Source: Nymphaea colorata
Lineage: Eukaryota; Streptophyta; Magnoliopsida; Nymphaeales; Nymphaeaceae
NCBI RefSeq assembly: GCF_008831285.2
Contig: NC_045140.1
Span: forward strand, 27,050,131 to 27,114,130
Length of the DNA: 64,000 nucleotides
Reading direction: 5' to 3'
The position numbers and the translations under genes were made by a program. Positions 1 to 11,303 of the stretch are shown here, piece by piece. The notes below the pieces were generated by a model that saw nothing but the letters and a program-made list of their open reading frames with translations, was not told where the DNA came from and searched no databases. Numbering within the stretch: the first letter of the stretch is position 1; every line of letters starts with the position of its first letter.

Positions 1-230
1 GTACAACTTAGTTGAAGTGGTTTAGTGGTACACCTTGCACATGGACTTGCATAATGTCAATATTTTTCTTCCATGTACATGTGGCTATCACACCTCCCAC
101 TAAGCCTGGGCACCGGGCCGGGCCGCTGTTGGATACCCGGTACCTAAAAAACGTGACCCGGGCCTGCCCGATAAGTTCGGATCGGGCCCGATAAGTTCGG
201 ATAGGGCCCGATAATGATTTTTTTTATTTC

Positions 231-262
<32 letters not shown>

Positions 263-581
263 GTATTTATAATATTTTATTACCATTAATTATTTTTTAT
301 GCATTATTTTATATTAAAAAATATTTTTTTAATGTAATCGGGCTGGGCCGGGCCGGCCCGATGCCCATGCTTACCTCCCACTAAGGTTTGCTGGAAGAGT
401 TTATGTTAAAATGTGGTTCTTATTGGGAATTGAAGCCTCTCGCAGATCATGCTTTAGTTTGTTGAAAGCTTGCTAGGACAGCTGCATCTGTTGGTTGCAT
501 TTCTAGTTTACTTTCAGTATATTTGCTTAGTACATGGTCATCCCTGTTAATGCTATTCCTGACTTTACTGTCTTAATTCAG
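1..581. other. Intron of SEC10 at the left edge (partial)
   Basis: This is non-coding sequence upstream of the first SEC10 exon in the window. It ends in a pyrimidine-rich tract and the AG acceptor at 580-581. It contains a 271-bp inverted-repeat transposon at 102-372, listed separately. Positions 14-50 hold a GTGGTTTAGTGGTACA-like stretch that faintly resembles a tRNA/SINE A box, but no B box follows, so nothing is called. No earlier SEC10 exon is recognisable, so the N-terminal half of the gene lies further left. Confidence 0.7.
102..372. mobile_element. MITE-like DNA transposon with 10-bp target-site duplication
   Basis: A 271-bp non-coding element has imperfect inverted ends: AAGCCTGGGCACCGGGCCGG at the left, and AAGCATGGGCATCGGGCCGG on the opposite strand at the right. 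The identical 10-mer ACCTCCCACT flanks it on both sides (92-101 and 373-382), which is direct evidence of transposition. The ends are GC-rich with repeated GGGCC/CGGGCC blocks, GGGCCCGATAAGTTCGGAT is tandemly repeated at about 170-215, and the centre is (TA)n and A/T-rich. A 9-10 bp duplication suggests a Mutator-like (MULE) non-autonomous element; a hAT element would normally leave 8 bp. It sits inside an intron of SEC10, so it is spliced out. The class is inferred; the insertion itself is seen. Confidence 0.8.
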
Positions 582-3500
582 GTCTCACTGAGTCTTTGTT
601 TATTGCCCATAAAGATGAGTATCCTGAATATGAGCAAGCTTCTCTAAGACAACTATATCAAGCAAAGGTACAGTTCTAACTCATTTGGTGCTAATTGTAC
701 AGAAAAATTTAAGCTATTGAGAAAATGAGTAGTTTTCTGACCTTTTCCTTTTTCTGCATTAGATGGAAGAGTTACGTTCTGGGATGCAACAACAGCCCGA
801 ATCAACCAATGCCCCCTTGTCACGTTCCAAAACAGCAGCTGTGCCACCTTCACAGCAGCAGATTTCTGTTACTGTTGTAACTGAGATTGTGCGATGGAAT
901 GAGGAGGCAATCAGTAGATGTGTTTTATTTTCTGCTCAGGTAGACAGCAAGTTTAGATGCTGATTTTTATTGTGTTGAGTAAAAATGAGAATGCAATTTA
1001 AAACATTTGTTTGAGTGGATAAGCAATTCAATCCCTCTGTTTTTCAAGAAGGAAAAAAATATCTGCAGATAGATAACAAGATCACCTATAAAATTCTAGT
1101 CATAGTCACTGATAAATGAAGCATAAAAAGTTGAGACTTTTCTGATGTGATCATATGTTGGATGAGGAGGTGCAATGGCTGGCGTGAAAGCTTGTGGAGA
1201 TATACTCAAGTGTCAAAAACCCAACTAGCAGGCTTAGTGGCCAGGCTAATCAGTTGAGTAAGATATCCAGTGAACTGATCTAAGTTTCAAACGAGTGACC
1301 AGGCTAGTCAAGTAGACTGTTGACTAGTCCTTAACTCATACATATATACGTGCATTCTTTGTATTGATATCTATGTTTCTGTATTTATTTCCATATAAAC
1401 TTATGGACATATTTTTGCTTATTGATAGCATAGTCACAAAAAACACTTTTTTTGAAAAAACCCTAGGTAAACGCGATAAATAAGTCTGCCGTTTAAAACT
1501 AAAAGAAACACTTTTTTTTTAAAAAAAAATGCCAACACAAAAAACGTGAATAAAACACGTTTTTTTTGTCATTTTTTTTCACATTCTTTAATGCAAAACT
1601 TCTTGTTTTCATTTTTTAATTTTTATTTTTTAATCTACTTATTTTTTGATGTTTGTATTGTTGAAATTAGAGGAGTTTATGTTTGTTGGTGGTTCTTTGT
1701 AATATTAAAGAGTTATAAGATCTCTTTAATATTTTCTTTATTTTAGATTGATGTAATCTGTAAATCTCTTTATAATAGAGATTAGGGTTAGTGAATATAC
1801 GTTTTCTCTCCCCAACTCTCACGACTTCAACTCTTTCTCTCTCTCTCCACGTCTCAAGGCTGCAACATGTGTTATTAGTTTCTCACTTATTTTATTTTCC
1901 CCTAATTTTATTTTTTTTTGAACTTTTAAAAATTACCATATTTTTCTCTTTTTTTTTCAAACTCCATGTATTATACCGAAGGAAAACCTCACTGTTTAAA
2001 ATGCGAGAAAGTTTTTTGTGACTGATTTATAGTCAAGCAACGTGAACCAAGTCGGACTGACTAGTCCCAATTAACCTTTTTAAGTTCTTGAAGGACCCGT
2101 GTTTGCCTAATTTTAACAACTTAATTTACTTGTATTTAAGCATTTATCAGATGATTATCAATCATGTTCCAAGTTTTCAAACTCGGATGTCTGTCAGAGG
2201 TCTTACCATAATCACTTACAATGTTTTCCATTGTCAAGATAAAGTGGAAATTGCAATAGTCATTGTTACATTAGTTGAAGGATAGTTGATGTCCAAGTAA
2301 TCTTTTTGTCTGTTGTTTTCCAGCCAACTACCCTTGCAAACCATGTCAGGGCAATGTTCACTTGCTTGCTTGATCAAGTAAGTCAAATGAAGTTATTTTA
2401 TGTTTTGACCTTTCTGTGTTGCTGCAAGCTGATTATGAGATTGATAAAAATTTTAGGTAAGTCAATACACAACTGAAGGCCTGGAAAAGACCAGAGAAGG
2501 TCTTAATGAAGCTGCAGCTTTGAGGGAAAGATTTGTTATTGGAACAAGTGTCAGTCGAAGGGTTGCTGCTGCAGCTGCTTCTGCTGTAAGAATCATTTTC
2601 AATATGCTTTTTGTTCTTATCATACCCTTTCTTGGGTGTTTCTTGAATATCTTACTGTCGCTCTCCTCTTGTATGTGCAATTGTGCATGCACTATTTGCC
2701 TTCGATTAGATAATCTTTCATGATTCTTTTGTGGGCATTTTTTTTGTCTTTTGTTTCCTTTATGGTTTTCGCTGGTGGAACTGCAGTCTAAAGTCTAAAC
2801 TCTAAAATTTATTCGTTTTATTGTTTGCTTTGATAATTTTTCAAAGGAAGTTCGGTAAATTATCCAGATGAAAGCTTAGATTGACTTGTTTATTTTGACA
2901 GGCAGAAGCTGCTGCAGCTGCTGGAGAAAGTAGCATCAGATCATTTATGGTGGCTGTGCAGCGGGCAGCAAGCAATGCTGCAGTTGTTCAACAAGTACGT
3001 TAGTTGCAAAGCTTTTGATTATGTTATCAATAAGAGGCATAGCTGATGTTTTGTCGAATTATCTTTTTCTTAAAACCGTCACATGCTCTCTGCAGTACTT
3101 CACAAACACAATTTCTAGGCTTTTATTGCCTGTTGATGGTGCTCATGCTGCCTCTTGTGAAGAAATGGCAACAGCTATGTCTAGTGCAGAGAATGCTGCA
3201 ATGAAGGGTCTCCAGCAGTGCATCGACACACTGATGGCTGAGGTTCACTTTTTGAGTTGGTTGCATATTTTAATATTTATTAACTCTCAGTTAGTGTTAT
3301 AATTTGCTTACTTGTCTATTTGCACATTCCTCATTGAGGTAGGTTAAACATCCTTAGGTCTACCCTGCCGAGAATTAGATGACATTCTTTTTGTTGAAGT
3401 CTGAGGAAGTTTAAATGCCAAACAGAGTCCTATCCTTTTTGGATTTAAACAAAATTATAACATGATGGAGTCCTCTATACCAAAGATATGGTCTTATGTG

Positions 3501-4475
3501 TCAATGATTGATGCTCAGTCTACTATCAAGTCTACCATGAAGTAATTTAGATATAGGTAGAAGGTCATCAAGAAAAGGTCAAGAAAGTAACAGATGCTAA
3601 TCTGTGCACCAAACAGCGAGATGCAATATTTATAGGCACTGTAGCACAGTATGGGAGTTCATCTTCGTGTCATTTCTTGAGCAATCCAACTTGCTAGCCA
3701 GACTGCAAATCTGGCTTCACAAAGACTTGAAAAAACCCTGTTAAATTGAATGGAAGACTAGTAATTATGGTAGGTTTGTTTTTTCACAATATTGTAATAA
3801 ATGTCATTTATAATTTTAATTATTTACTTTTTTCGTGATAACTACAACAGAGAAAAGGATGTCATCTACGATGCAGAAGTTGATTATCATATAATGAGAA
3901 GTTGCAATAAAAGATCATTTTTCCAAATGACCAACACAAATAACTTAACATGCGGTATTTGTCGATGTGCATGTCTTGCGACTTTTGCCTTGTTCAGAAA
4001 ATGCACTAAAGTTATAGTGGCCTTTCTGGTTATTGGTTTGAGTTTACAATGTTTTCCTTGTTGGAATTATCCAGGTGTATTCTTTTGACCTAATTGAACA
4101 TTATATGCAGGTAGAAAGGCTTCTTTCTAGCGAACAAAAAGCCTCAGATTACCGAACACCTGATGATGGGAATGCACCCGATCACCGACCTACTAATGCT
4201 TGTATAAGGTACAAATTTTTCTCATTGGGAGGTCTTCAAACTGAAAATTAGTTGTAAACGGATGATTTGTTGAGAAAATACTTGTGGTTCACTTCTCTGT
4301 CACGTGGACACTCCAAGAGCTCACCTCATTGCACCAGCAATGGTGCAGGCATGGGTTCCATGTTGACTCACTACATTCATTTAGCAGCCATTACAAGTGC
4401 AGTCAAACTGTGCGGAGCATTTTCAAAAAGCTTGGATGTGGAGACTAACCGAGTCTCTCTCTCTGTCTCTGTGTG

Positions 4476-4507
<32 letters not shown>

Positions 4508-4527
4508 TCTCTCTCTCTCTGTGTGTG

Positions 4528-4570
<43 letters not shown>

Positions 4571-6216
4571 CTACATATATAAACAAGCAGTACATACATT
4601 CATAAATCATAAATAATAATTTACAAACTAAGAAGAAAATTGAATAACGAGTGTACTAGAATGTGCAGAATAAAAATTCGATTTCATCCCCACTAAAAGG
4701 CCCACCAGTTGCAGACATTCCTGTGACACTTTCACATCTGGAGAGAGAGATCTTGTGTCTAAGAGGTTGCCAGAGAGACCGTCTTTTGTTCAGATGTATT
4801 GTTTCTTTCTTTTCTGATTGCTTAAGGTTGTATTTATCCAAAACTGGAAAACTGTATGCAATGTTGTTGATTGTCTCCATGGTGTGATGCATGCTGCACC
4901 AGCACCCAAGAGCCCTGTCTGTGTGCATCAGATTTTACTTCACTCAAGCTGGGTTGTGTCTGTGACTCTCTGGTGCGATGGATGCTGCACCAGCACCCAA
5001 GAGGCCTGTCTGTGTGCTTCAGATTTTACTTTGTCTCAAGCTGGGGTTCGTCAAATGAGTCAGACTGACCGATTTATCCCAAGAGCCTCCCAAGCTGGGC
5101 ATTGTCAAATGATTCATAAACTGACTGACTTATTAGCTTAATTTATATATTATGCTTTTGCAATGTAACATTTCTAAATTTTGTTTTGCTTTTGATATTG
5201 AACTCTGGCTATAATACATACACACATGTATGCCTGTATATGTGTGTGTATATATGTCTCTAGAAAATGAGCATTAGTGTGCATCCTCATTAAGCGTCCA
5301 ATCAACTTCAGATGGCTTACAAGTGGACTTCTAGCTTTTGAAAAAAGTACGAGTTATCTTTTGAGCTGTGTCAGCTGACAGCAACCTGTCTTTCTTCTTT
5401 GAGTGAACAGCCTTCCATCACAGCCACATGGGTATGTTGTTTTAGGAGGAGTACCCGTACTGGTCACACCGTACGGTGTCGAACAGGTACCAGTACGGTC
5501 ACTGTCTCTGATTCTGTGTCTGTCCAAAAATGGACTCGGTCAAACATGGACTGAGTCCATTTTGTCCAAAAATTAGGGCTTTTTTTAATATATGCTTTTG
5601 AAAACACAGAGCCCTCGATAGAGTTGAGGGCTCTGTTTCATTCTTCTCTGCTGGAGTTTGCTGAGGAAGAGAATGCGACCTCCAGCGGAAACAATTTGGG
5701 CTGATTTGGATGATATTTCTTCCGGCGTCCTCTGGCGATTTTCCTGCATCAAGTATTTTTCTTTTTATTGTTGTTCTTAGTAGTGCTTTTGTTTTTCTTT
5801 TTCTACTGATTTGTCAATTTGTTCATCCTTTTTTTTTTCTTCAAAAATCATATTGTCTGCCCTTTCTCTTTTATATTTATATGAACCATGCTCCACAATG
5901 CTGAGCCATTCCAGTATTTTCTGTATTTGGTGCCTAAATCTTGTATTTTCTGTAACTGAGCTATTCCAGTTCGGCATTTAGCGCTTAAATTCCAGTTCCA
6001 CAATGCTGAGCCCTGTTTTGGCTGTGACAATGCGACTGATGTTCATATTTGACTATCTAGGGGGCTGATCAGTCATCCATATGCTTAAAGTTTTTCATAA
6101 GTTTTTTAAACACAATGCTGCAAGAGCCATTGATATATATTTTCTATGTTGTTTATTTGTTTATGTTGATATATATATTTTATTTTCATATATATTTTCT
6201 AAGTTTTTGTTTCTTG

Positions 6217-6254
<38 letters not shown>

Positions 6255-7828
6255 CACCTAATTTTTTTGAAAATGGTCTGTACACGTGCCAGTACTCACG
6301 CCGGTACTTGTACTCGTTACTATGTGACATAGCCTTCCGTCCGATTAAGTAAGATTGGGTTATTCAAGTTGGTGGAATAATAGTGGTCAGGTGCATGTGT
6401 GTGTGTGTGCATCTGTGAGTATAGAGAGAGAGAGATTGCATATGCACCCCCAGTTTTTGGAGGAGAGCTGCTCCAGCACCTACATCTATGTGAGAGTTGT
6501 TCATCGTAAATCTTCATGGAAAAGCAAAGGGAGGAACAAATCAGAAGACAATTCACCCAATTTTTTCTCCTTTTCACAGGGTTGTTGCATACCTCTCGCG
6601 GGTGCTTGATACTGCGTACACTGCACTAGAGGGACTGAACAAACAAGCTTTTCTGACAGATCTGGTAGGTGGTTCAGTTGTCTTGAAATTATAAAATTTT
6701 GCAGTTATTTATTCTTGTGTTTCTCATAATTTGAATTTTCTTGCCGAAATTTGTTGAAAAATTAGTTGGCTTTGCATGGACTGCGAAGCTTAGTTGTCTG
6801 AAAGGACACTTTGGATCTGTGGGTCTGTGAATCAATCTGTTGCTTGGCAGGCTTGAAATTGTTTGTGATGCCAGAGTTCTCTCACCTGTGTCTATGCATA
6901 TCTAAGTCATAATTCTCTTGCTTATTTATCTCCACATGCTGCCATCTTTTTTTATCCACGTTGTTATACAAATGAATTTTATTTACTAATTGGAAGCGCT
7001 GGATTTGCAACTTTCTTTAGGGTAACCGCTTGCATAAAGGACTTCTTAATCATTGGCAAAAGTTTACGTTCAGTCCCAGGTAAGGACCATTTTCTTATAG
7101 TTTCTTCTGGGAATTTATCGATTCTCTGTTCTCTTTGATTAGTTGGTCTAACTATTGAATTATTACATGGTTAGTTGCAACACCTACACTTTTCACCAGT
7201 TATATGCTTGAGTGCTTAGTGAGCCGTTCAGTTTCTAAAGTAACGATAAGCCAGTTGTCCTTTCCTCTAAATTGTCCACGTTTGAATATATTCCCTTCTT
7301 TCCACAGCTGTATTATATGCAGGAAAATATCAGGTTTTATTGTGAAGTTTCCAATCTCAGTTTCCTTTTGTAATATTTCTCTTTTGTAGTGGTGGACTGC
7401 GACTAAAACGTGATATAACTGAGTATGGGGAATTTGTGCGAAGCTTCAATGCTCCAGCAGTCGATGAAAATTTTGAGATGCTTGGAAAGTAAGTCACTGG
7501 CTCGTAGTTGCCATTGTTTTTTAGCCATTACTTGTCGAGTACCTGCTGATGGATGCTTATTGAGTTAATTGTGCTTTTAGCATGGCGAATGCTCTTATTG
7601 TTGCTCCTGAAAGCATTGTCACCTTATTCGAAGGAAGCCCAAATATTAGAGCTGATGCACTCAGGTACTTGAATCACTGGTAGTTTTATATGAATCAAGG
7701 TGACGACTTATAGATTTGATTCTAAGTTTTGGAGCTTTGCTTGCGATGGCAGGTTTGTGCAATTGCGTGAAGATTACAAGACGGCCAAGATTGCTTCCAG
7801 ACTTGCTTCCCTGGCGGTTTCAGAATAG
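582..7828 (+). CDS. SEC10: Exocyst complex component SEC10, C-terminal half (partial gene)
   Basis: SEC10 is a core subunit of the octameric exocyst, which tethers secretory vesicles to the plasma membrane before SNARE fusion. Twelve exons are readable: 582-667, 763-939, 2324-2377, 2457-2585, 2902-2994, 3096-3242, 4111-4208, 6580-6664, 7021-7079, 7390-7488, 7581-7664 and 7753-7828 (TAG). All junctions are GT/AG and the frames join without a break. They encode about 394 residues, roughly half of a plant SEC10 of about 820. Diagnostic stretches are VAYLSRVLDTAYTALEGLNK, LHKGLLNHWQKFTFSPSGGL and LRLKRDITEYGEFVRSFNAP, all close to plant SEC10. An Ala-rich helical segment (VSRRVAAAAASAAEAAAAAG) spans the 2585/2902 junction. 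The product is cytosolic and membrane-peripheral. The 5' exons are off the left edge. The identification is secure; expression cannot be judged. Confidence 0.95.
940..2323. other. SEC10 intron, 1.4 kb, T-rich
   Basis: This is non-coding DNA between SEC10 exons. From about 1440 to 2000 it is a run of poly-T and poly-A tracts. A stretch at about 1670-1860, with TATAATAGAGATTAGGG followed by pyrimidine-rich sequence, has the flavour of a copia LTR 3' region, but no partner repeat or primer-binding site is visible. No coding potential was recognised. Confidence 0.5.
4447..4573. repeat. Compound (TC)n(TG)n(TA)n(CA)n microsatellite, duplicated
   Basis: The order TC-TG-TA-CA occurs twice in succession (about 4455-4506 and 4507-4569). 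The compound unit itself was therefore duplicated, rather than one motif simply expanding. It lies inside a SEC10 intron. Confidence 0.9.
4881..5062. repeat. 91-bp tandem duplication in SEC10 intron
   Basis: Two adjacent copies start at 4881 and 4972. Each opens with GGTGNGATGNATGCTGCACC and continues through CAGCACCCAAGAG, CCTGTCTGTGTG and CAGATTTTACTT to a CAAGCTGGG tail. They differ by a few substitutions. A weaker third echo of CAAGCTGGG and GTCAAATGA occurs at 5085-5110. Confidence 0.8.
6218..6252. repeat. (TA)n microsatellite
   Basis: An uninterrupted TA dinucleotide run of about 35 bp lies in the SEC10 intron. Confidence 0.95.
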
Positions 7829-9076
7829 TAGAGGCTAAGATTCTGCTTTTGGACCACTTTTCTTTTTGTTGTCTTTGGTATGCGGCTGTCAATATATGAT
7901 CATATTCCTTACGCCGACCTTGCTTCTTTGTGTTTTATTCCTCGTTTGTTTTTGGTTTTTCTGCACAAGTTTTTTACATTCTTTTCATCCATCTCTATTT
8001 ATAAAGATGATTCCAAGGATGATAAGATAGTATCATCCCAAGTGACGTGGCGACCAAAAGATCTTTATTGAGATGAGGGCTGGCCAAGTGTATTAGGTTT
8101 AGACAACGTGGACGTTGGGATCTCTCTATCTTCTGTCTGTGTGTGTGCGCGTCTGTGGTCGCAGTGATGTCCTCTGGTCTTAATCTGTATCCTTGAAGCA
8201 CTTCGTCGATCGTTATTGGAATGAAATGGGTTGCGCTACGACGGAATCTGTTATCCAAACAAAAATTGGGGCCTGCTCCCCTGGACAGCTGTATCTGAAC
8301 TGGATGTTATTTTAATTATTTAAAAACATTATTAATGCTGAATGAAAGGCGATACTCATCAGTCCTGTTCGATTTCATCGAGAGTACTTCATAACAATGA
8401 GTTTTCTAAGAGGAATGGCCATGATTCGTAGTCACTACTGTGTGTTTTAAGCTCGATGCAGGGTCGATTACTCGGAAAACACATCGAACTCTGCAGGGTG
8501 GCTAGCTCAATCTTTTCGAAGTTTTTCTTTTTGGGAAGCCACACGATCTTTTTTGTTTTTTTGGTTATGCAAGGAAAATTCTTTGTACGTGAAGTTTTTA
8601 AATGCAATGGCAAAGTTTCTTAAGTCAAAACTTTGTGCAAGAGAAAAAAAAGGTAAATGTCCTCCGCTTTCTCCGAGAAGCCTTAAGGCACAGACCACAT
8701 AATGTGCTCACATCTTGACAGTAGAACCCCGTGGTTAGCCCACTATCGATCTTGTTCTGAACTCATTAGAAATTTGATTAAGCCTGTCAACTTAAAAATC
8801 CTTTACAACTTCCTCGGACCATCTGCTCAGCTCTTGGTTATTGAAGAAGGTTGGTAAAATACTTGAAACTGCGAAATCTATGGTAAATCTGCTTCTTTGT
8901 CAAACAGCGTGTCAATTGTAATGCATAAAGCTACAAAGTTCATTCGTCAAACAGCCGTTAAAAAGAGAACTTGGCTGCATTCTACCAACTGAATTGATTA
9001 AAATTCAAAACTTCACCTTAAAAAAATGCAAGAACCGTGTAAAGACTTTGGCAATGTAGATAACAACTAAATAGAA

Positions 9077-9226
9077 CTCCTTTTGCATCATCAAGCTAAC
9101 CTCACTGTCAGAATGCATTCAGTTAAATTTATGAATGCAAATAAGAACTTAAAAACAAACTCCTTTTGCATTATCAAGATAGCCTCACCATTAGAATGCT
9201 TTCAGATATGTAGGCAGAAGGAAACC
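9077..9226. repeat. 83-bp tandem duplication
   Basis: Two copies start at 9077 and 9160, each opening with CTCCTTTTGCATNATCAAG and containing a TAGCCTCAC/TAACCTCAC block and AGAATGCNTTCAG. They are diverged and intergenic. Confidence 0.7.
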
Positions 9227-9429
9227 AGAGAATTTGGTACCCATGCTCTTGTTCAATTGTAATTAACTCTCATGCAAAATATGCTGGCAGCAGAAGCCAG
9301 GTGCACTAACTTGGTGCATCTCGGTTGCCCTCTTAGTCGTTGCCTGCGATGGAGTTCAACGCATTATATATATATTGGAATTTGAAATATTCTAGTCAGA
9401 TTGAAACACGACATTATGTTGATGCTCTT

Positions 9430-9542
9430 AGAGGGCATTTGGCAACAAGAATACCAACACACAGTTCTACGAATCTATGCCAATCTTTAGAACAAATTCA
9501 TAGAACATCATGTTAGTGTTCTTTGTTGCCAAATGCTCTCCT
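9430..9542. mobile_element. Small TIR element (MITE), about 113 bp
   Basis: The left end reads GAGGGCATTTGGCAACAAGA. The right end, read on the opposite strand, is GGAGAGCATTTGGCAACAAA. The pairing extends about 30 bp through A/GATACCAACA-like sequence. With only about 50 bp between the arms the element could fold into a hairpin. TA flanks both sides, compatible with a Tourist/PIF or Stowaway type, but the duplication is too short to classify it. Confidence 0.65.
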
Positions 9543-11303
9543 ATCATTTGTTGTCTGTTGGCACAGTCAATATCTGCACAGTTCTCACTTCATGCATGTT
9601 TACCTTAACGTTATTGGAGGACCGTACAACTATTCCAGTTGTGTCAAAAGTTGCCAGCAAGGTAGCTGCAAGTTTTTTTTCTTTCAATGAATTTTGTAGA
9701 AAAATTTGAACCTCAACACTCGTGACAGCAGCAGTTAAATCCCCTACCAGAGTTGAGATGGTCGTGATGGGCGCTGTAATTATGACTGTCCATCTGACTC
9801 TCTTCCAAGCAGCAATAGATGGTATACCAAATTCAGAAGACGATGAAGTATGAAGATGGGGATTCCCCTTTCAAGCCCTAGGTGGCGAACGATGGATGAG
9901 AACGAGTTGCCCTAAGCCTAGGTGACTGATGCTGAAGGCGACGATTGATTTTGTAGAAGAGAAGGAAATGATAAAGACAAAGAAAAAGGTTGCTTTACAA
10001 ACTTATCCGTGATATTCGCAAACAATTTGTGAATCCATCAGTGATTGTTATTGATGAATCAATCTGTCTTATTCTTAATTGGTCCAAATTAGTCCTGAAA
10101 CTAAATTCGCTGACTGACCTGACCGCTTAAGGAAAAAGAAAATAAACAAAGTTGCATTTAAGGGTGCTGTAAATGGCACAAGCTCATTTTTTGTTATGGC
10201 AAGCGAATAATCAAAATTAAACAACATAAGCATGGGATTATCTCGAAACTGCAAATGTAAAATGAATTTGTCAACCAACACGCTATAGGGCATAAATCGT
10301 AGAGAATTTTGATCTGTTTATTTTGTAAGTTCCGTAAGTTCCTGATCAGCCTAGTCAGTATGTTATTTGGTTGTGTAAAAGTAGCAGATTTCGACGATGA
10401 TCGTATCCACGTTTACAAAATCGAAAATACAAGGACATGTAGAAAAAATGCGAGGAGGCTGCTCTCCAGAATTAGGATTTCTGCTAGGGCACAATTTATC
10501 GTAACATCACAATGAGTACAATGAGTAAGTAAGACACGAGCCGCACTCGAACACATGGCACAGATCAACTAAAAAAGGACATCTATGAATATGATCTCCT
10601 TTTCCAACCATTTGCAAATTTTCTTGAACAGCAGAAGATCCAATTTTCTACTATGGAGAACAGGGGGAAGCCACTCAACAAAAGCCATCGTAGCAACTCT
10701 GATGGAAAGGAAAGGACAACCCTAGGGCAGGGAAATGTTTTGAATGCCCCCATTCAAACAAAAATCATCCACAACGTCGTCAGAAAACTTTTTCCCATCA
10801 CTAAACCGTCCTACACCAGTTAGCACAAGAAGGCATTTTGTTGGCCTTCCACAGACTTGGGTGAGCTTGGGAGATATGTGTGGGTTAGCTTGGGAGATAT
10901 GTCACAAAATAACTTCCTCTCCTTAAGCGAATGCAACTTTCTTGTTCTTTCTTCTTCGTCTATGGGCAGGACGGCATTGTGACTTGTCATCACAACTTCG
11001 GCAAAAGCAGACCCAAAGCCTGAAAAATGATACAGTGGTAAAGCTTCAACTGAACATAACGACTGCACTCACATAACTCGACCAAGCTTATTTAATTGCC
11101 GAAATAACTTTTTTTTCCCGGTCTTCCATCTCTGTACATTGCAGGATTCTTCGGTTTCCCTGGAGCTTGTTGTGTAGCACCTGGCGGCTGGTTTCTGCCC
11201 AGATCAATGTGGAATTGTTTTTTGGCTGTTCAATGTGTTCATCCACGCAAAGAACTGGCTGTAGCAGAAGTTCCTTGGAAATCTTCCTAAGGCCCTGTGC
11301 TTG

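Larger units (their letters stand above)
4209..6579. other. SEC10 intron, 2.4 kb, repeat-filled
   Basis: This is the largest SEC10 intron in the window. It holds a compound (TC)(TG)(TA)(CA) microsatellite (4447-4573), a 91-bp tandem duplication (about 4881-5062), a GTAC-rich segment at 5440-5510 with a roughly inverted counterpart at 6275-6330, small internal duplications around 5890-6010, and a (TA)n tract at 6218-6252. The GTAC-rich ends may mark a decayed element of about 0.9 kb, but no target duplication is evident. Translations here are low-complexity artefacts of the microsatellites. Confidence 0.6.
7829..11303. other. Intergenic region between SEC10 and the ATN1-like kinase (convergent 3' ends)
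   Basis: SEC10 (+) and the kinase gene (-) converge here, so this 3.5 kb holds both 3' UTRs. An AATGAAAT poly(A)-like signal at about 8218 would fit SEC10. The region also contains an 83-bp tandem duplication (9077-9226) and a 113-bp inverted-repeat element (9430-9542). Open frames are short and unconserved in appearance. No gene is called. Confidence 0.6.

Noticed and set aside
4267-4610. Frames with HTHTHT/CVCVCV repeats
   Set aside because: They are translations of the TC/TG/TA/CA microsatellite.
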